64,000 nt of DNA from CAWANP01 sp963783445 (GTDB lineage Bacteria > Chloroflexota > Anaerolineae > JAAYZQ01), in the NCBI GenBank assembly GCA_963783445.1, contig CAWANP010000009.1:372001-436000 (forward strand). Direction: 5' to 3'. The notes under the pieces were generated by a model. It worked only from the letters and a program-made list of their open reading frames with translations. It ran no database searches and was not told the origin of the DNA. The translations under genes were made by a program, and so were the position numbers. Shown here piece by piece: positions 17,245 through 27,008 of the stretch (position 1 is its first letter; each line of letters begins with the position of its first letter).

Positions 17245-18009
17245 ATGCGCATTGTCTATGTTGTGCCGGCGCCCATGGGCCGGACGCCAGAGGGGGCGGT
17301 TGAGATGGCCAGGCGTGGTGGTCTGCTCCGCGAGTACGCCGCTCCGGGCACAGAGGTCGACATCATCGACGTGCCTAGCGGACCGGCCTCCATCGAGTCG
17401 ATGTACGAGGAGTATATCAGCATCCCGGCCACCGCCGAGCGCGTCCTGGAGGCCGAGGAACAGGGCTACGACGCGGCCATCGTGGGCTGCTTTGGCGACC
17501 CGGGGCTGGATGCCTTCCGGGAGCTGACCGAGATGCTGGTGGTGGGCCCCGGGGAGTCGTCCTTCCTGGCGGCGGCCATGCTGGGCCACAGCTTTTCGGT
17601 GGTCACGGTGACGGCCAGTGTCATCGCCTCGACAAAACGAGAGGTGCGCAACGCGGGTGTCGGTGACAAGCTGGCCTCGGTGCGCGTGGTCGAAACGCCG
17701 GTTCTGGAACTGGCCCGGGATCGGGGGGCTACGCTGGACAAGCTGGTCGCCGAGGGCCGCCTGGCGCTGGAGGTCGACGGCGCGGATACGCTGGTGTTGG
17801 GCTGCATGACCATGGGCTTTCTGGGCGTGGCCGAGGAACTGTCCCAGCGGCTCGGCGTGCCGGTCGTCAATCCCAGCCTGTGGTGCCTCAAGATGGCCGA
17901 GGCCATGACCGGCGCCGGCTACAGCCACAGCAAGAAGGCCTACATGACGCCGCCCAAGGTGGCCATGGGCTTGGTGTCGAGCAAGCGAGACCTGTTGGTC
18001 AGTCATTGA
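17245..18009 (+). CDS. Aspartate/glutamate/hydantoin racemase family protein
   Basis: 254 residues; ATG 17245 is placed 6 bases after GAGGAGG and is preferred over ATG 17239. Two Cys-containing strands expected of cofactor-independent racemases are present: VGCFGDPGL (about residue 79) and VLGCMTMGF (about residue 188), which act as opposing acid/base in Asp/Glu and hydantoin racemases. The family also includes arylmalonate decarboxylases with a single Cys; two Cys favour a racemase. Its place between peptidase genes suggests conversion of a D-amino acid or a hydantoin released from a peptide-like substrate, which is inference. Confidence 0.88.
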   Translation: MRIVYVVPAPMGRTPEGAVEMARRGGLLREYAAPGTEVDIIDVPSGPASIESMYEEYISIPATAERVLEAEEQGYDAAIVGCFGDPGLDAFRELTEMLVVGPGESSFLAAAMLGHSFSVVTVTASVIASTKREVRNAGVGDKLASVRVVETPVLELARDRGATLDKLVAEGRLALEVDGADTLVLGCMTMGFLGVAEELSQRLGVPVVNPSLWCLKMAEAMTGAGYSHSKKAYMTPPKVAMGLVSSKRDLLVSH

Positions 18010-18016
18010 GGCGATT

Positions 18017-18176
18017 TGAACCACAGAGACAGAGGACGCGGAGAGAGGGAGATAGGGAGAGTGGGAGACGCGGAGACGTGGAGCTCTGCATTTCGGGGGA
18101 GAGTTTGTGCCGAACAGCAGGGCGGCTCTCTACAAAAGATTCTGTGTTCTCTGTGCCTCTGCGGTGAGATGTATCA
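18017..18176. repeat. Dispersed repeat pair between racemase and M28 genes
   Basis: Left arm AACCACAGAGACAGAGGACG (from 18018) and right arm TTCTGTGTTCTCTGTGCCTC (to about 18171) in inverted orientation, enclosing about 90 bases with no gene. Same family as 1906, 17078 and 63306. Confidence 0.65.
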
Positions 18177-18192
18177 GTAGGGAGGGTTCAGG

Positions 18193-19946
18193 ATGACGAC
18201 AGCGATTCAGGACGAGGCCCGGGGGGCGGTAAGCAGTGAGCGCCTGTATGGCGATGTGGAATGGTTCAGCCAGGTCCGGAGGGACACGGGCGGACCGGGT
18301 GAGGCTCAGGCGGCGGACTATATCGCCGCGCAACTGGAGGCGGCCGGAGTGCCGTTTACGGCGCACGAGTTCGACGCCTTCCTGAGCTACCCCGTCTCGG
18401 CCAGGCTGGAGGTGTTGGCGCCGGAGGCGGCCGAGATCCGGTGTGTTACTCACTCCTTCGCTCTATCGACGGGCCCGGAGGGCCTGGTCACCGAACTGGT
18501 CCACCTGGGCGACGGTGATGATGCCGACGCGCTGGAGTTGGAGCGCGCTAAAGGAAAGGCTGCCCTCATCGACGGGCTGGCCACGCCGGTAACTGTCCTG
18601 CGGGCCAGCCAGGCCGGCTGCGCCGCCATCATCTTTGCCAACAAGGGCCACGCCATCCACAACATGATTGTCACCACCATCTGGGGCACGCCCGGGCTGG
18701 ACCAGCTCGACCGGCTGCCCCAGTTGCCTGCGATCTCTATCGACAGGGACGGCGGCGATCTGCTGAAGCAGCTGCTGGCCCGGGGCGAGGGGCTCAAGAT
18801 CAGGCTCGTCGACCCAGGTGGATACCGGCTGGCGCAAGAGCAAGCTGCCCGAAGTCCGCATTCCAGGGACGCGGGGAGCCGGAGCGCTTTGTCCTGGTCG
18901 GCGGGCATTCCTGCGGCTGGGACGTGGGCGTCACCGATAATGGGACAGGCGACGCGGCTATGCTGGAACTGGCGCGTATCCTGTGGCAGCATCGCGCCCA
19001 ACTCAGGCGGGGCGTGCGCATCTGCTGGTGGCCTGGCCACTCGCACGGGCGCTACAGCGGCTCGACCTGGTATGCTGACACCTTTTTCGCCGATCTGGCC
19101 GAAAACTGCCTGGCCTACCACAACATCGACTCGCCCGGCGTCCGGGGCGCGACGCGCTACGTCGCCCGGCATACCTCGGCCGAGACGCAGCGGTTCTGCC
19201 GGGCCATCATCGAAGGCCAAACCGGCCAGCAGGAGGTTGAGGTCCACCGGCCCAACCGGGCCGCCGACCAGGCTTTCCTGGCCAATGGCGTGCCCTCCTT
19301 TTCCACCTATCCGTTGCTGCCGCTGGACCATCCTGACCGCTGGACGTGGACCGGCGGCTCGGCCAATGCCTGGTGGTGGCACAGCGAGCACGACACCCTG
19401 GACAAGGCGGACGCGGGGATCCTGGCCCTGGACACGCGGATCTCCCTGACGGCCATCCTGGAACTGGTCAATGCCGAGATCTTGCCCTTTGAGCACGTCA
19501 GCACGGCGCGGGAGATCCGGGGCGTGACGGCAGATCTACAGGGAAAAGTGGGCGATCACCTGGACCTGGGGCCGGTGGAGGGCGAAGGGCAGAGGCTGTC
19601 AGCGGTGGCTCTGGCGCTGGAAGAGACCAGAGAGCGGGTTGCAGGCGATGCCGCCGGGGTTGAGGTTTTGAACGCGACCATCATGCGCGTCAGCCGGGCT
19701 CTGAACCCGGTCCTCTATAGCCAGAGCGGCCGCTTCCGCCACGATCCGGCCGACTGGCTGCCCTCCATGAAGAATTCGGCCGGCCAGGTTCTGCCGGGCC
19801 TGAGCCAGGCCGTAGCATTGCCCCGGCTGGCAGGAGGGTTCGAATACGGTTTCCTGCGCGCCCAGATGGTGCGGGAGAGGAACCGGCTCGTCTCGGCGCT
19901 GCGCGAGGCGGTCCGGATAGCGGAGGATGCCCTGGAGGCTTTGTAG
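18193..19946 (+). CDS. M28-family zinc peptidase with PA domain, broken by two frame changes
   Basis: About 584 residues when joined. Residues 1-205 (MTTAIQDEARG... to IRLVD) hold the N-terminal strand and a protease-associated domain. The frame then changes near 18795-18815 to read VDTGWRKSKLPEVRIPG, and changes again near 18865-18875 to read EPERFVLVGGHSCGWDVGVTDNGTGD, with the zinc His and Asp. WWPGHSHGRYSGSTWYAD follows, having His-Ser-His-Gly where classical M28 has Glu-Glu; I recall this in a related subfamily. A long C-terminal helical region ends at 19946. The clean homology on both sides of each break suggests one or two surplus bases more than a dead gene. Likely an aminopeptidase or carboxypeptidase. 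Confidence 0.75.
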
Positions 19947-19954
19947 CATCAACC

Positions 19955-19988
19955 AGACCTCGGAGGTTTTCCGAAACCTCCGAGGTCT
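19955..19988. repeat. Palindromic repeat AGACCTCGGAGGTTTTCC...CCGAGGTCT
   Basis: Near-perfect inverted arms starting 9 bases after the M28 stop. It shares the outer AGACCT/AGGTCT with 9582-9616 and 17192-17225 but has a different inner arm; it could also act as a terminator hairpin. Confidence 0.75.
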
Positions 19989-20008
19989 ATTCCAAGTAAC
20001 CCGTTCGC

Positions 20009-20065
20009 CGAAGGTCTCTGACCGAGGCGTTTCCGGGTCAGCAAGGGCTCGGTCGGAGACCTTCG
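20009..20065. repeat. Palindromic repeat CGAAGGTCTCTGACCGAG and complement
   Basis: Arms 20009-20026 and 20048-20065 are inverted with one mismatch, 21-base loop. A half copy, GGGCTCGGTCGGAGACTGCG, appears at 20981-21000 in the next intergenic gap. Confidence 0.7.
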
Positions 20066-20094
20066 CCCATCTCGATGGATCGGAGAAATGATCG

Positions 20095-20937
20095 ATGTTT
20101 GTAGAAATCAATGGCAATCAACTGTACTATGAAGAGCTGGGTACGGGGAACGCTCAGGCCATCCTCTGCTTTCACGGCGCGCCGGGCCTGGGCGACCACC
20201 GAGAGCCCAAGGGCTCCTGGGGGCGGCTGGCCGACCGGTACCGGGTGGTCATCCAGGATCAGCGCGGTAGCGGCCAGTCGGGGCTGAACCCGCCCTTTAC
20301 CCACAAGCAGTGGGTGGACGACGCCGAGGCCCTGCGCCAGCACCTGGGACTGGGCAAGGTCGTCGTCGCCGGTGGTTCCTACGGCGGGTTTTTGTCGCAG
20401 GAGTATGTGCTGGCCTACCCGGAGAACGTGCTGGCGGTGATGCTGCGCGATACCAGCGCCGATCACGGCTGGGACAAACAGGCCGAAGCCAATGCGCTGG
20501 CCAGCCCCAGGATCAAGGACACGCTGGACCTGGAGAAATACCGGCGGACCATGGATGGCAAATGCCTGTCGGACGAGGACATGCGCGACTGCTATGCCGA
20601 GATCCAGCCGCTTTACAACGTCGACTGGGACCCGGTCAAGGACGCCGAACGCCTCAAGTCGATCCACTTTCACCACGCCACCCACAACTATGCCTTTCGC
20701 TACAACCTGCCCGGCTGGGACATCAAGCCGCGCCTGGCCGAGATCCGGGTACCGGTTTTGATCACCCACGGCCGGCACGATTGGATCGTTCCCCTGGACG
20801 CGGCGGAGGAGCTGGATCGCAGGATTGCCGAGTCCCGGTTGGTGGTCTTTGAGAACAGCGGCCACTCGCCGCAGATCGAAGAAGTGGATCTGTGGGAGGC
20901 CGCGGTGCGGCAGTTCCTGGCGGACTATGGCATTTAG
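20095..20937 (+). CDS. Alpha/beta hydrolase, proline-iminopeptidase-like
   Basis: 280 residues of the alpha/beta-hydrolase fold. The oxyanion strand HGAPGLGDH, DQRGSGQS, nucleophile elbow GGSYGGFLSQEY (Ser about residue 98), acid in ITHGRHDWIVP and His in ENSGHSPQ give a full catalytic triad. The HGxPG and DQRGSGxS motifs are those of the S33 proline iminopeptidase branch, which removes N-terminal Pro from peptides; esterases share them, so the substrate is not certain. It fits the peptidase run on this strand. Confidence 0.85.
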   Translation: MFVEINGNQLYYEELGTGNAQAILCFHGAPGLGDHREPKGSWGRLADRYRVVIQDQRGSGQSGLNPPFTHKQWVDDAEALRQHLGLGKVVVAGGSYGGFLSQEYVLAYPENVLAVMLRDTSADHGWDKQAEANALASPRIKDTLDLEKYRRTMDGKCLSDEDMRDCYAEIQPLYNVDWDPVKDAERLKSIHFHHATHNYAFRYNLPGWDIKPRLAEIRVPVLITHGRHDWIVPLDAAEELDRRIAESRLVVFENSGHSPQIEEVDLWEAAVRQFLADYGI

Positions 20938-21077
20938 GGCTCTGCCTGCTGTTCGGCCAGGTTCCTAACCGCCGCCGGGGGGCTCGGTCGGAGACTGCGC
21001 CCAACTAGAAGTGCCTTCGCCCAACCAAGTGACCTTTACCTCAACAGAGCAGATAATAGAAAACAGGAGGTATTTCG

Positions 21078-22282
21078 ATGCAAAAGAAGACCTATGACGG
21101 CTACAAATCGTACCAGAACCTGGAGCCAGGGGTGGACTATCGCCCCTTCGAGCTGGCCAAAGAGGTCGGCCGGGTGCGAGCCCTACGTCTATCCGGCGTC
21201 GGAGGAGCAGGAGCGCAGGGTGCAGCAACTGCTGGCCGAGAACATCATCGTCTCGGCCCACGACCACACCTCGATCTTTCCCGAGGATTTTGACCTGGTC
21301 TTTCAGTACATCCGGCAGGGGCGGGAATGGACGGGCTACGAGGGGCTGAGCGTGTCGGGCATCGACATCCTCTTTGAGAACTTTATGGACGGCACGGCCC
21401 TGATCACCTCCAACGCGGGCTGGAAGTGGAACGACGTCATCCACGACATTGGCCTGCGCTACGCCGACTTTGCCCACCAGGAGATGGTCTACGTGGCCAG
21501 GACCATCGACGACCTCTACCGGGCCAAGCCGGAGGGCAAGATCGCTTTCGTGTCGACGCTGGAATCGGCTACGCCCATCGAGAACGAGCTGGACCGGGTC
21601 GACATCCTCTACGGCCTGGGCATCCGCGCCATGGGCATCACCTACTCGGAGGCCAACGGCCTGGGCTGCGGTCTCAAGGAGACCAACGACGGCGGGCTGA
21701 CCCAGTTTGGCCGCCAGGTGGTCAAGCGCATGAACAAGCTGGGCATGACCATCGACACCAGCCACTGCGGCGATCAGACCACCCTGGATACCATCGAACT
21801 CAGCGAAAAGCCGCTCCTCATCTCCCACGTCGGCGCCCGGGCGCTGTGGAATACGAACCGCATGAAGCCCGACGACGTGCTCAAGGCCTGCGCCGAAAAG
21901 GGCGGGGTCATTGGCATCGAGTCGGCGCCGCATACGACGCTGACCGCACGAGTATCCCGATCATAGCATCGAATCGTACATGCAGCACTTTGAGTACGTG
22001 GCCGAGCTGATCGGCATCGACCACGTGGCCTTTGGGCCTGACACGCTCTTTGGCGACCACGTGGGCCTGCACCATGCCTTTGCCAGCCAGCTTTCCATCG
22101 GCTCGGCGCATGCCGGCGTGGCGTTCGATGAGGTGGAGTATGTGAAGGGTTTGGAGAATCCCAGCGAGGTCATGCCCAACGTGGCCCGCTGGCTGGTGAC
22201 CCATGGCTACAGCGATGAGGATATCGCCAAGGTGATGGGCTTGAACGTGTTGCGCGTGCTGGAGGAGACCTGGGTCCGCTAG
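21078..22282 (+). CDS. M19-family membrane-dipeptidase-like protein, with two frame breaks
   Basis: About 400 residues when joined. It starts at ATG 21078 after an ACAGGAGG site (MQKKTYDGYKSY). One extra base near 21168-21176 moves to the frame reading EPYVYPASEEQE, and a second near 21930-21945 moves to HEYPDHSIESYMQHF. Metal-binding motifs of renal dipeptidase-type enzymes are visible: SAHDHTS (HxD), TIDTSHCGD and LLISHVGAR, and late IDHVAFGPDTLFGDH. Family members cleave dipeptides, including those with D-residues. Both breaks leave strong homology on either side, so an active gene with sequence errors is likely. It is the last enzyme of the peptide-degradation run. Confidence 0.8.
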
Positions 22283-22295
22283 AGCTGGCGCAGTT

Positions 22296-22329
22296 CCGGC
22301 AGGGGCGGTTCGTCAACCGCCCCTGCCGG
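22296..22329 (+). terminator. Stem-loop after the M19 gene
   Basis: Perfect 15-base arms CCGGCAGGGGCGGTT and AACCGCCCCTGCCGG with loop CGTC, 13 bases after the M19 stop. No T tract follows, so it may stabilise the 3' end instead of terminating transcription. Confidence 0.6.
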
Positions 22330-23004
22330 ATCAGGCAATGGTTTCGCACGTAGCTTGATGGTTGACGTATGTCGTAAAGTGACCTCCCCCATGTCTCGTC
22401 CTCGCCGAAGCGCCCCACGATCCGCTCGGGATCACAGACACTTGTCTCAATCGTCCGTGTAGCGACCAACTCGATATCGTCATCAAAATCTTGTGCACAG
22501 TCAATTTTAACCTTATTGTTACCTGATGTTTACTTCTTTGTGGTATAATAAGATGTGAGGGACTATTGCGACCTCCTGGTTGGGGTGCATTTGTGCGCCC
22601 GCAGTCAGGCATGGCTCTTTTATGACTGGTGGTAGGATCCCCTACGGTCTATGATGCACCATGGTTGCCAGGAGGAATCGTATTGTAGGGCGAGCTGTTT
22701 GCTGGAGGATCGGTTGGCGCCCTGTTCCGCTGTGCACAATGGCGTGCTGGACCTATGCGCCGTTCGTTCACCCCAGGCCGGGCGAGATGAAGCCGGATCA
22801 TCGCCGGGCCTGGGAGTAAAAGAGGGGAGGTGGCATCCATTTCAAACGCAGCGTAGGTATTGGCGCGTGGTGACGCGCCAGAGAGGCAGTGCTTGCCCTC
22901 CAGGCGAGCGATGGCATGCCGTCAGTTGGCTCGCGCCCTGTGCACGAGGGTGCGGCCAGAGTATACGCAGAATCTGTTATTCGCGTAAAGCAAGGAGGAC
23001 ATCG
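22330..23004. other. Gene-less region upstream of the cytochrome peroxidase remnant
   Basis: No convincing gene on either strand. An extended -10 (TGG then TATAAT, 22541-22549) without a good -35 lies in a locally AT-rich stretch. AAGGAGG at 22992-22998 serves the following start. Confidence 0.4.
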
Positions 23005-24253
23005 ATGTCGAAAAATCTAGGAAGATGGATAATTTTGGTGGCGGTCACCACCCTGTTGGTGGCGCTGCTCATCGCCGGGCAGGGGCTGGCGCAGCCTGGC
23101 CTTACGCCCATAGAGCGAACTGGGCGAGTTCCTCTACTTTGACAAGAACCTGTCCGAACCATTCGGACAGTCTTGTGCCAGTTGCCACTTTCCCAACGCT
23201 GGCTTCGTGGACCCCAATAAGGGACTGCCCGTATCTGAGGGCGTCGATCCCCGGCCGCTTTGGCGACCGCAATTCGCCCATGTCGGCCTATGCCATGTAT
23301 GCCCCCATCCCTACTTCGACGACGGGGAAGGCCTGTGGATCGGCGGCCAGTTCTGGGACGGCAGGGCCACCGGCGACTGTGCGCTGGGCGACCCTCTGGC
23401 CGACCAGGCCCTGGGTCCCTTCCTGAACCAGGTGGAGATGAACAATCCCGACAAGGCAACCGTCATCAGCGGATGTGGCGGCTTCGGACTATGCCGATCT
23501 GTTCGAGGAGGTCTGGGGCTGCAGGTCAGCTTGAACGACGTGGAAGCGGCCTACGATCAGCGTTGCCCTGTCCATCGCCGCCTTTGAGCGCACCGCGCTG
23601 TTCGGCCAGTTCAACTCCAAGTACGACGCCTATCTCCAGGCCTGCCTGGATGCTGGGCGGGGACAAGGACGATTGTGCCCAGGGGATCGGCGACGAGGCG
23701 GCAATTGGCGGGGAGCGATACTTTCACCAAGAAGGAATGGGACGGCTTCCAGCTCTTTATGGACGAAGACAACGGATCCGGACGGTGGCGGAGCCATGTG
23801 CGTTGCCTGCCACGTGGCCGACTGGATCGACCCAGACGACTACGGGGCCTAGACGTCATTGTGCCGGACTGGTCGCCCGATGGCACGGTGCCGCCCGTGT
23901 TCACCGATTTCACCTACGACAACCTGGGCGTGCCCAAGAGCACCCACAAACTCCTGCGGGATTTCCAGTGGATCTAGGCTTGGGCAGATGTCGTATGGAC
24001 GCTGGCTGAGAACGGCAAGTTCAAGGTCATGACCCTGCGCAACATCCAGCTCACCAAGCCCTACGCCCACAACGGCTTCTTCAAGAACCTCAAGGACATC
24101 ACCCACTTTTACAACACCCGGGATGTGCCGGCGAGGGTGGCCACCGCCCGAGTACCTGTCACTGTCAACACCGATGAACTGGGCAATCTGGGGCTGAGCA
24201 CGGCGGACGAAGCAGCCCTGGTGGAGTTCATGAAGACGCTGACCGACAAGTAG
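23005..24253 (+). pseudogene. Di-haem cytochrome c peroxidase (CCP/MauG family), multiply broken
   Basis: ATG 23005 after AAGGAGG starts a good signal peptide (WIILVAVTTLLVALLIAG). Fragments in all three frames then rebuild one protein: GEFLYFDKNLSEP, the haem site SCASCHFP (CxxCH) near 23172, SVIPGRFGDRNSPMSAYAMY-like text in two frames, FWDGRATGDCALGDPLADQA, NPDKATVIS, ERTALFGQFNSKYDAYL, a second haem site CVACHVADW near 23805, then VMTLRNIQLTKPYAHNGFF and TDELGNLGLSTADEAALV. I count at least six frame changes plus an in-frame TAG near 23976. This is far more than elsewhere in the window, so true decay is likely even if some breaks are errors. Family members reduce peroxide or oxidise periplasmic substrates. 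Confidence 0.8.
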
Positions 24254-24287
24254 CAGCCGAAAACCGGTTTCACCGGACAGATCGACA

Positions 24288-24321
24288 GCGGGCGAGGACC
24301 TAGGTCCTCGCCCGCTTTTTT
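24288..24321 (+). terminator. Rho-independent terminator
   Basis: Perfect 13-base arms GCGGGCGAGGACC and GGTCCTCGCCCGC (24288-24315) followed by six T (24316-24321), 35 bases after the stop of the peroxidase remnant. The best terminator in the window. Confidence 0.92.
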
Positions 24322-24491
24322 CGATTATCAGAAAGCTGCCCTGTACCTGGCTCCAAGCTGGTCCGTGACCAGGCTTGCCAGGAGAGCCAGCTCGCGGCAG
24401 GCGTGGCGGTGCTCTGGCCCCGTGGAGGCCAGGGTACCAGCTACGCAGATAGCTGTCCGCTCTGGCTCTACTCGCAGTCCCCGGCAGCGCG

Positions 24492-25503
24492 CTAGGGAAC
24501 CAGGTTGGGCAGCTGCACGAACATCAGCACGCAGGAGGCGATGGCCGCCAGGGCCATGGCCGCGATCAGGAGGATGAGCACCGTCTTGACGCCGCGAAGG
24601 TGGCCCGTCTGGCGATGCTGCTCCTCCAGGATCTGGCCCAACAGCCAATTGGCGCGCTCTTCCTCGGTATCGACGCCCCGCGCATAGTCCTGGATGGCCG
24701 CCGCAATCTCTTCGTCGCCCATGTCCAGCTCGCCCAGTTCGGCCGGGTCGCCCTTTTTGCGCCGCTTGCTGACCATCTCGATGGCGCTGGGGTAGCTCAT
24801 GGCGGCAAGCCGGTCGCGGCGCATGCGCCGGGGCACGAAAGCCTGGTACAGTACGGCGCCGCCTGGCCCCTCGTCGACGAGCAGCGCTGTGGCGTAATCC
24901 GGGATCTCGGTGTCCGGGGGTGGCTCGGCATAGGCTGGTGGCTCTAGGCTGTCTGGTTCGGCATAGTCCTGAGGCTCCACCTCGGCCGGCGTTGGAGCAA
25001 CCCCAGGCGCCTCGGCTTCCATCAGCAGTTCGTCGCCATCGTCAATCTGCTCGAGGCTGGCGGGAGGCTCAGCGTCAGTCGCTTCGGCATATTCCCAAGG
25101 TTCCATCTCGGCCTGCCCCAGGTCAACTGCTGGCGCCCCGGCTTCAATCGGTAGTTCGTCGCCATAGTCGATCTGCTCGAGACTGGCGGGAGGCTCAGCG
25201 TCAGCCGGTTCAGCATAATCCTGAGGCTCTACCTCGGCCTGCGCCAGGTCAACCATTGGCGCCCCGGCTTCGAATCAGCGGTTCGTCGTAGCCGTATGGC
25301 TCAAAGTCAGTGGGGGCCTCGGTATCGAAGATCGGCTCGACATAAGCTGGAGGCTCGAGGTCGACCGGGGGCTCGTCCAGCGGTGATCCGTCACTGTCTG
25401 GCGGCTCGAGGGCGGCTGGCGCATCCTCACCCACTGTTGCTTCGGGTTCAATCGGTGATTCGGCATAGTCTGGGGCATCGGCGTCGCTTGGTCGTTCGTC
25501 CAT
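24492..25503 (-). CDS. Acidic repeat protein with C-terminal membrane anchor, one frame break
   Basis: About 336 residues joined; not recognised. Starts at ATG 25503 or 25512 near a GGGAGG site. Residues 1-215 are an acidic, Pro- and Glu-rich series of units such as EPPASLEQIDYGDELPIEAG and VDLGQAEMEPWEYAE, probably disordered. A basic stretch (SKRRKKGDPAEL) is followed by a helical region and a single hydrophobic helix (VLILLIAAMALAAIASCVLMF) ending 8 residues from the C-terminus, so the protein would be tail-anchored. The frame changes near 25260-25270; dropping one A in CTTCGAATC restores the repeat (DEPLIEAGAPMVDLAQAEV). It follows the zinc-ribbon gene, whose linker repeats look related. 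Confidence 0.65.
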
Positions 25504-25578
25504 CGTTTGCATGTCCTCCCTCATTTTGCATCTGGCGCCTGCGTTGCTGCCTGTACAAACAGACGGACTTTGGTTGTA

Positions 25579-26584
25579 TTAGTCTTCCCGGGCCAGATCC
25601 TGCCCGATTAGAACGCCGCGCATGGCCTGTACGATCCTTTGGACGCGATCCAGGTCGTCTGAAACCAGGGCGGCCTCCACGCCGGATGCCGTCCGCACGC
25701 ACACATAGTGCTGGTCGTGGGCCGTGATGGCCAAAAGTAGCACCGATGGCCAGCAATGCAAGCCCACCCGCAATCAGGACAAGGCCCAACCTGGAATCGC
25801 GCCCAAGGCTCACCACCGCGAGGGCCAGAAGGGCAGCACCGAACGCAGCTAGCAGCAGGCTTGGCCAACGGCTCGGCCGGTGTGTCTCCACGGCAACAGA
25901 GACGATATTGGGCCAGGCGTAGGTCCGGTCTCCGAAAACAGCGGCTGAACTGGTGATGGTGACTCCTTCCCCATCCTCAAAGAACACTACCTCCCTGGAA
26001 GAGAACGCCACGGATGTTGCCTCATAGACCCCGTCCGGCCTTGCGTCGACGGTGGCAGGCCTGGATCCCGGTCCTGCCCCGCCAACGAACGGCTCCGCTT
26101 CGAGCTCTACCTCGCCTTCGGCCGGCGCTTCTTCAGATAAAACCTCGAGATCGGCCTGCCCGGCCTCTGGTTCCAGGCTGATGACAACCGGCTCCGGTTC
26201 GAGTTCCGCCTCGTTACCGGAGGGCTCTAATTCGGGTACAGTCTTCAGATCGGCCTGTCCGGCCTCGGGTTCCGCGGTGATGGCCGCCGGCTCCGCCTCG
26301 CTACCGGCCGGTCCTTCTTCAGGTACGGTTTTGGGATTGACCTGCCCGGTCTCCATTTCTGTGCTGATGGTGGCTTGCTCCGGATCGAGTTTCGCCTCGC
26401 CACCGGCTGGTCTTACTTCTGGCCTTGCTTTGACGGTGTCGGGGCCGGCTTTCTTTTGAATCGTGGCGATGAATCTCTCGATTTCCACCTCAACGTCTGG
26501 AGGCACGATCTGCCAGCCGCACTCGCCACAGAATGTGCTTTCTGTTGGGTTCATTGCCCCGCAGTGGGAGCACTCGATGTTCAT
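25579..26584 (-). CDS. Zinc-ribbon protein with repeat linker and DUF6232-like membrane domain, one frame break
   Basis: About 334 residues joined. An N-terminal zinc ribbon (CSHCGAMNPTESTFCGECG) is followed by a ~150-residue Glu/Pro-rich linker with repeats such as EPEAGQADLKTVPE. Then comes a small beta domain (SSREVVFFEDGEGVTITSSAAV, YAWPNIVSVAVETHRP), two membrane helices (LLLAAFGAALLALAVV, LVLIAGGLALLAIGA) and, after a frame change near 25740-25765, HYVCVRTASGVEAALVSDDLDRV. The last parts resemble DUF6232, of unknown function. ATG 26584 has an AGAGGTC site. It is probably cotranscribed with the downstream acidic repeat protein. Confidence 0.7.
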
Positions 26585-26815
26585 GATTGACCTCTTTTTG
26601 AACTGCCGCAGGCCCTGTTTGTGCTGACATGCTGTTCAGGGATGCCAATCCCTCCCGATTGTAGGCGCGTGCATGTGAGGACAGGCCGTCTGAGTGCACA
26701 GCCTGGAGTAACATGGGTCTCCGCGCCGCGCCGGTCCTCGCCTCGGGCTAGGCGAAAGCGCCGGCGAGGTACTCCTTTCTGCCCCACGCACACCGCCATT
26801 ACGACTGCGCTGGGA

Positions 26816-26844
26816 ATTATATCACCAGTATAGGGAAATGGCAA
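26816..26844 (-). promoter_or_regulatory. Promoter of the zinc-ribbon gene
   Basis: On the - strand TTGCCA (26839-26844), 17 bases, TATAAT (26816-26821). The leader to ATG 26584 would be about 225 bases. Nothing else convincing lies in the gap 26585-26949. Confidence 0.7.
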
Positions 26845-26949
26845 GGGGTGCGCCAATGCTGAGGCGTTCCAGTGCAAGCCAAGGATGTACCTGCGGAGGC
26901 GGGACGCTGCGACCGTGATCTGGAAGGCTCGACCGCGGCAGGCAGATTG

Positions 26950-26980
26950 ACGCCTGGCCCCTGTGCCAAGGGCCAGGCGT
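26950..26980 (-). terminator. Hairpin after the small membrane protein gene
   Basis: Arms ACGCCTGGCCC and GGGCCAGGCGT (26950-26960, 26970-26980) lie 29 bases beyond the stop at 27009. No long T tract on the - strand, so strength is uncertain. Confidence 0.6.
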
Positions 26981-27008
26981 TTCTACCTCTGAGAGCCGCT
27001 TGCAGAAT

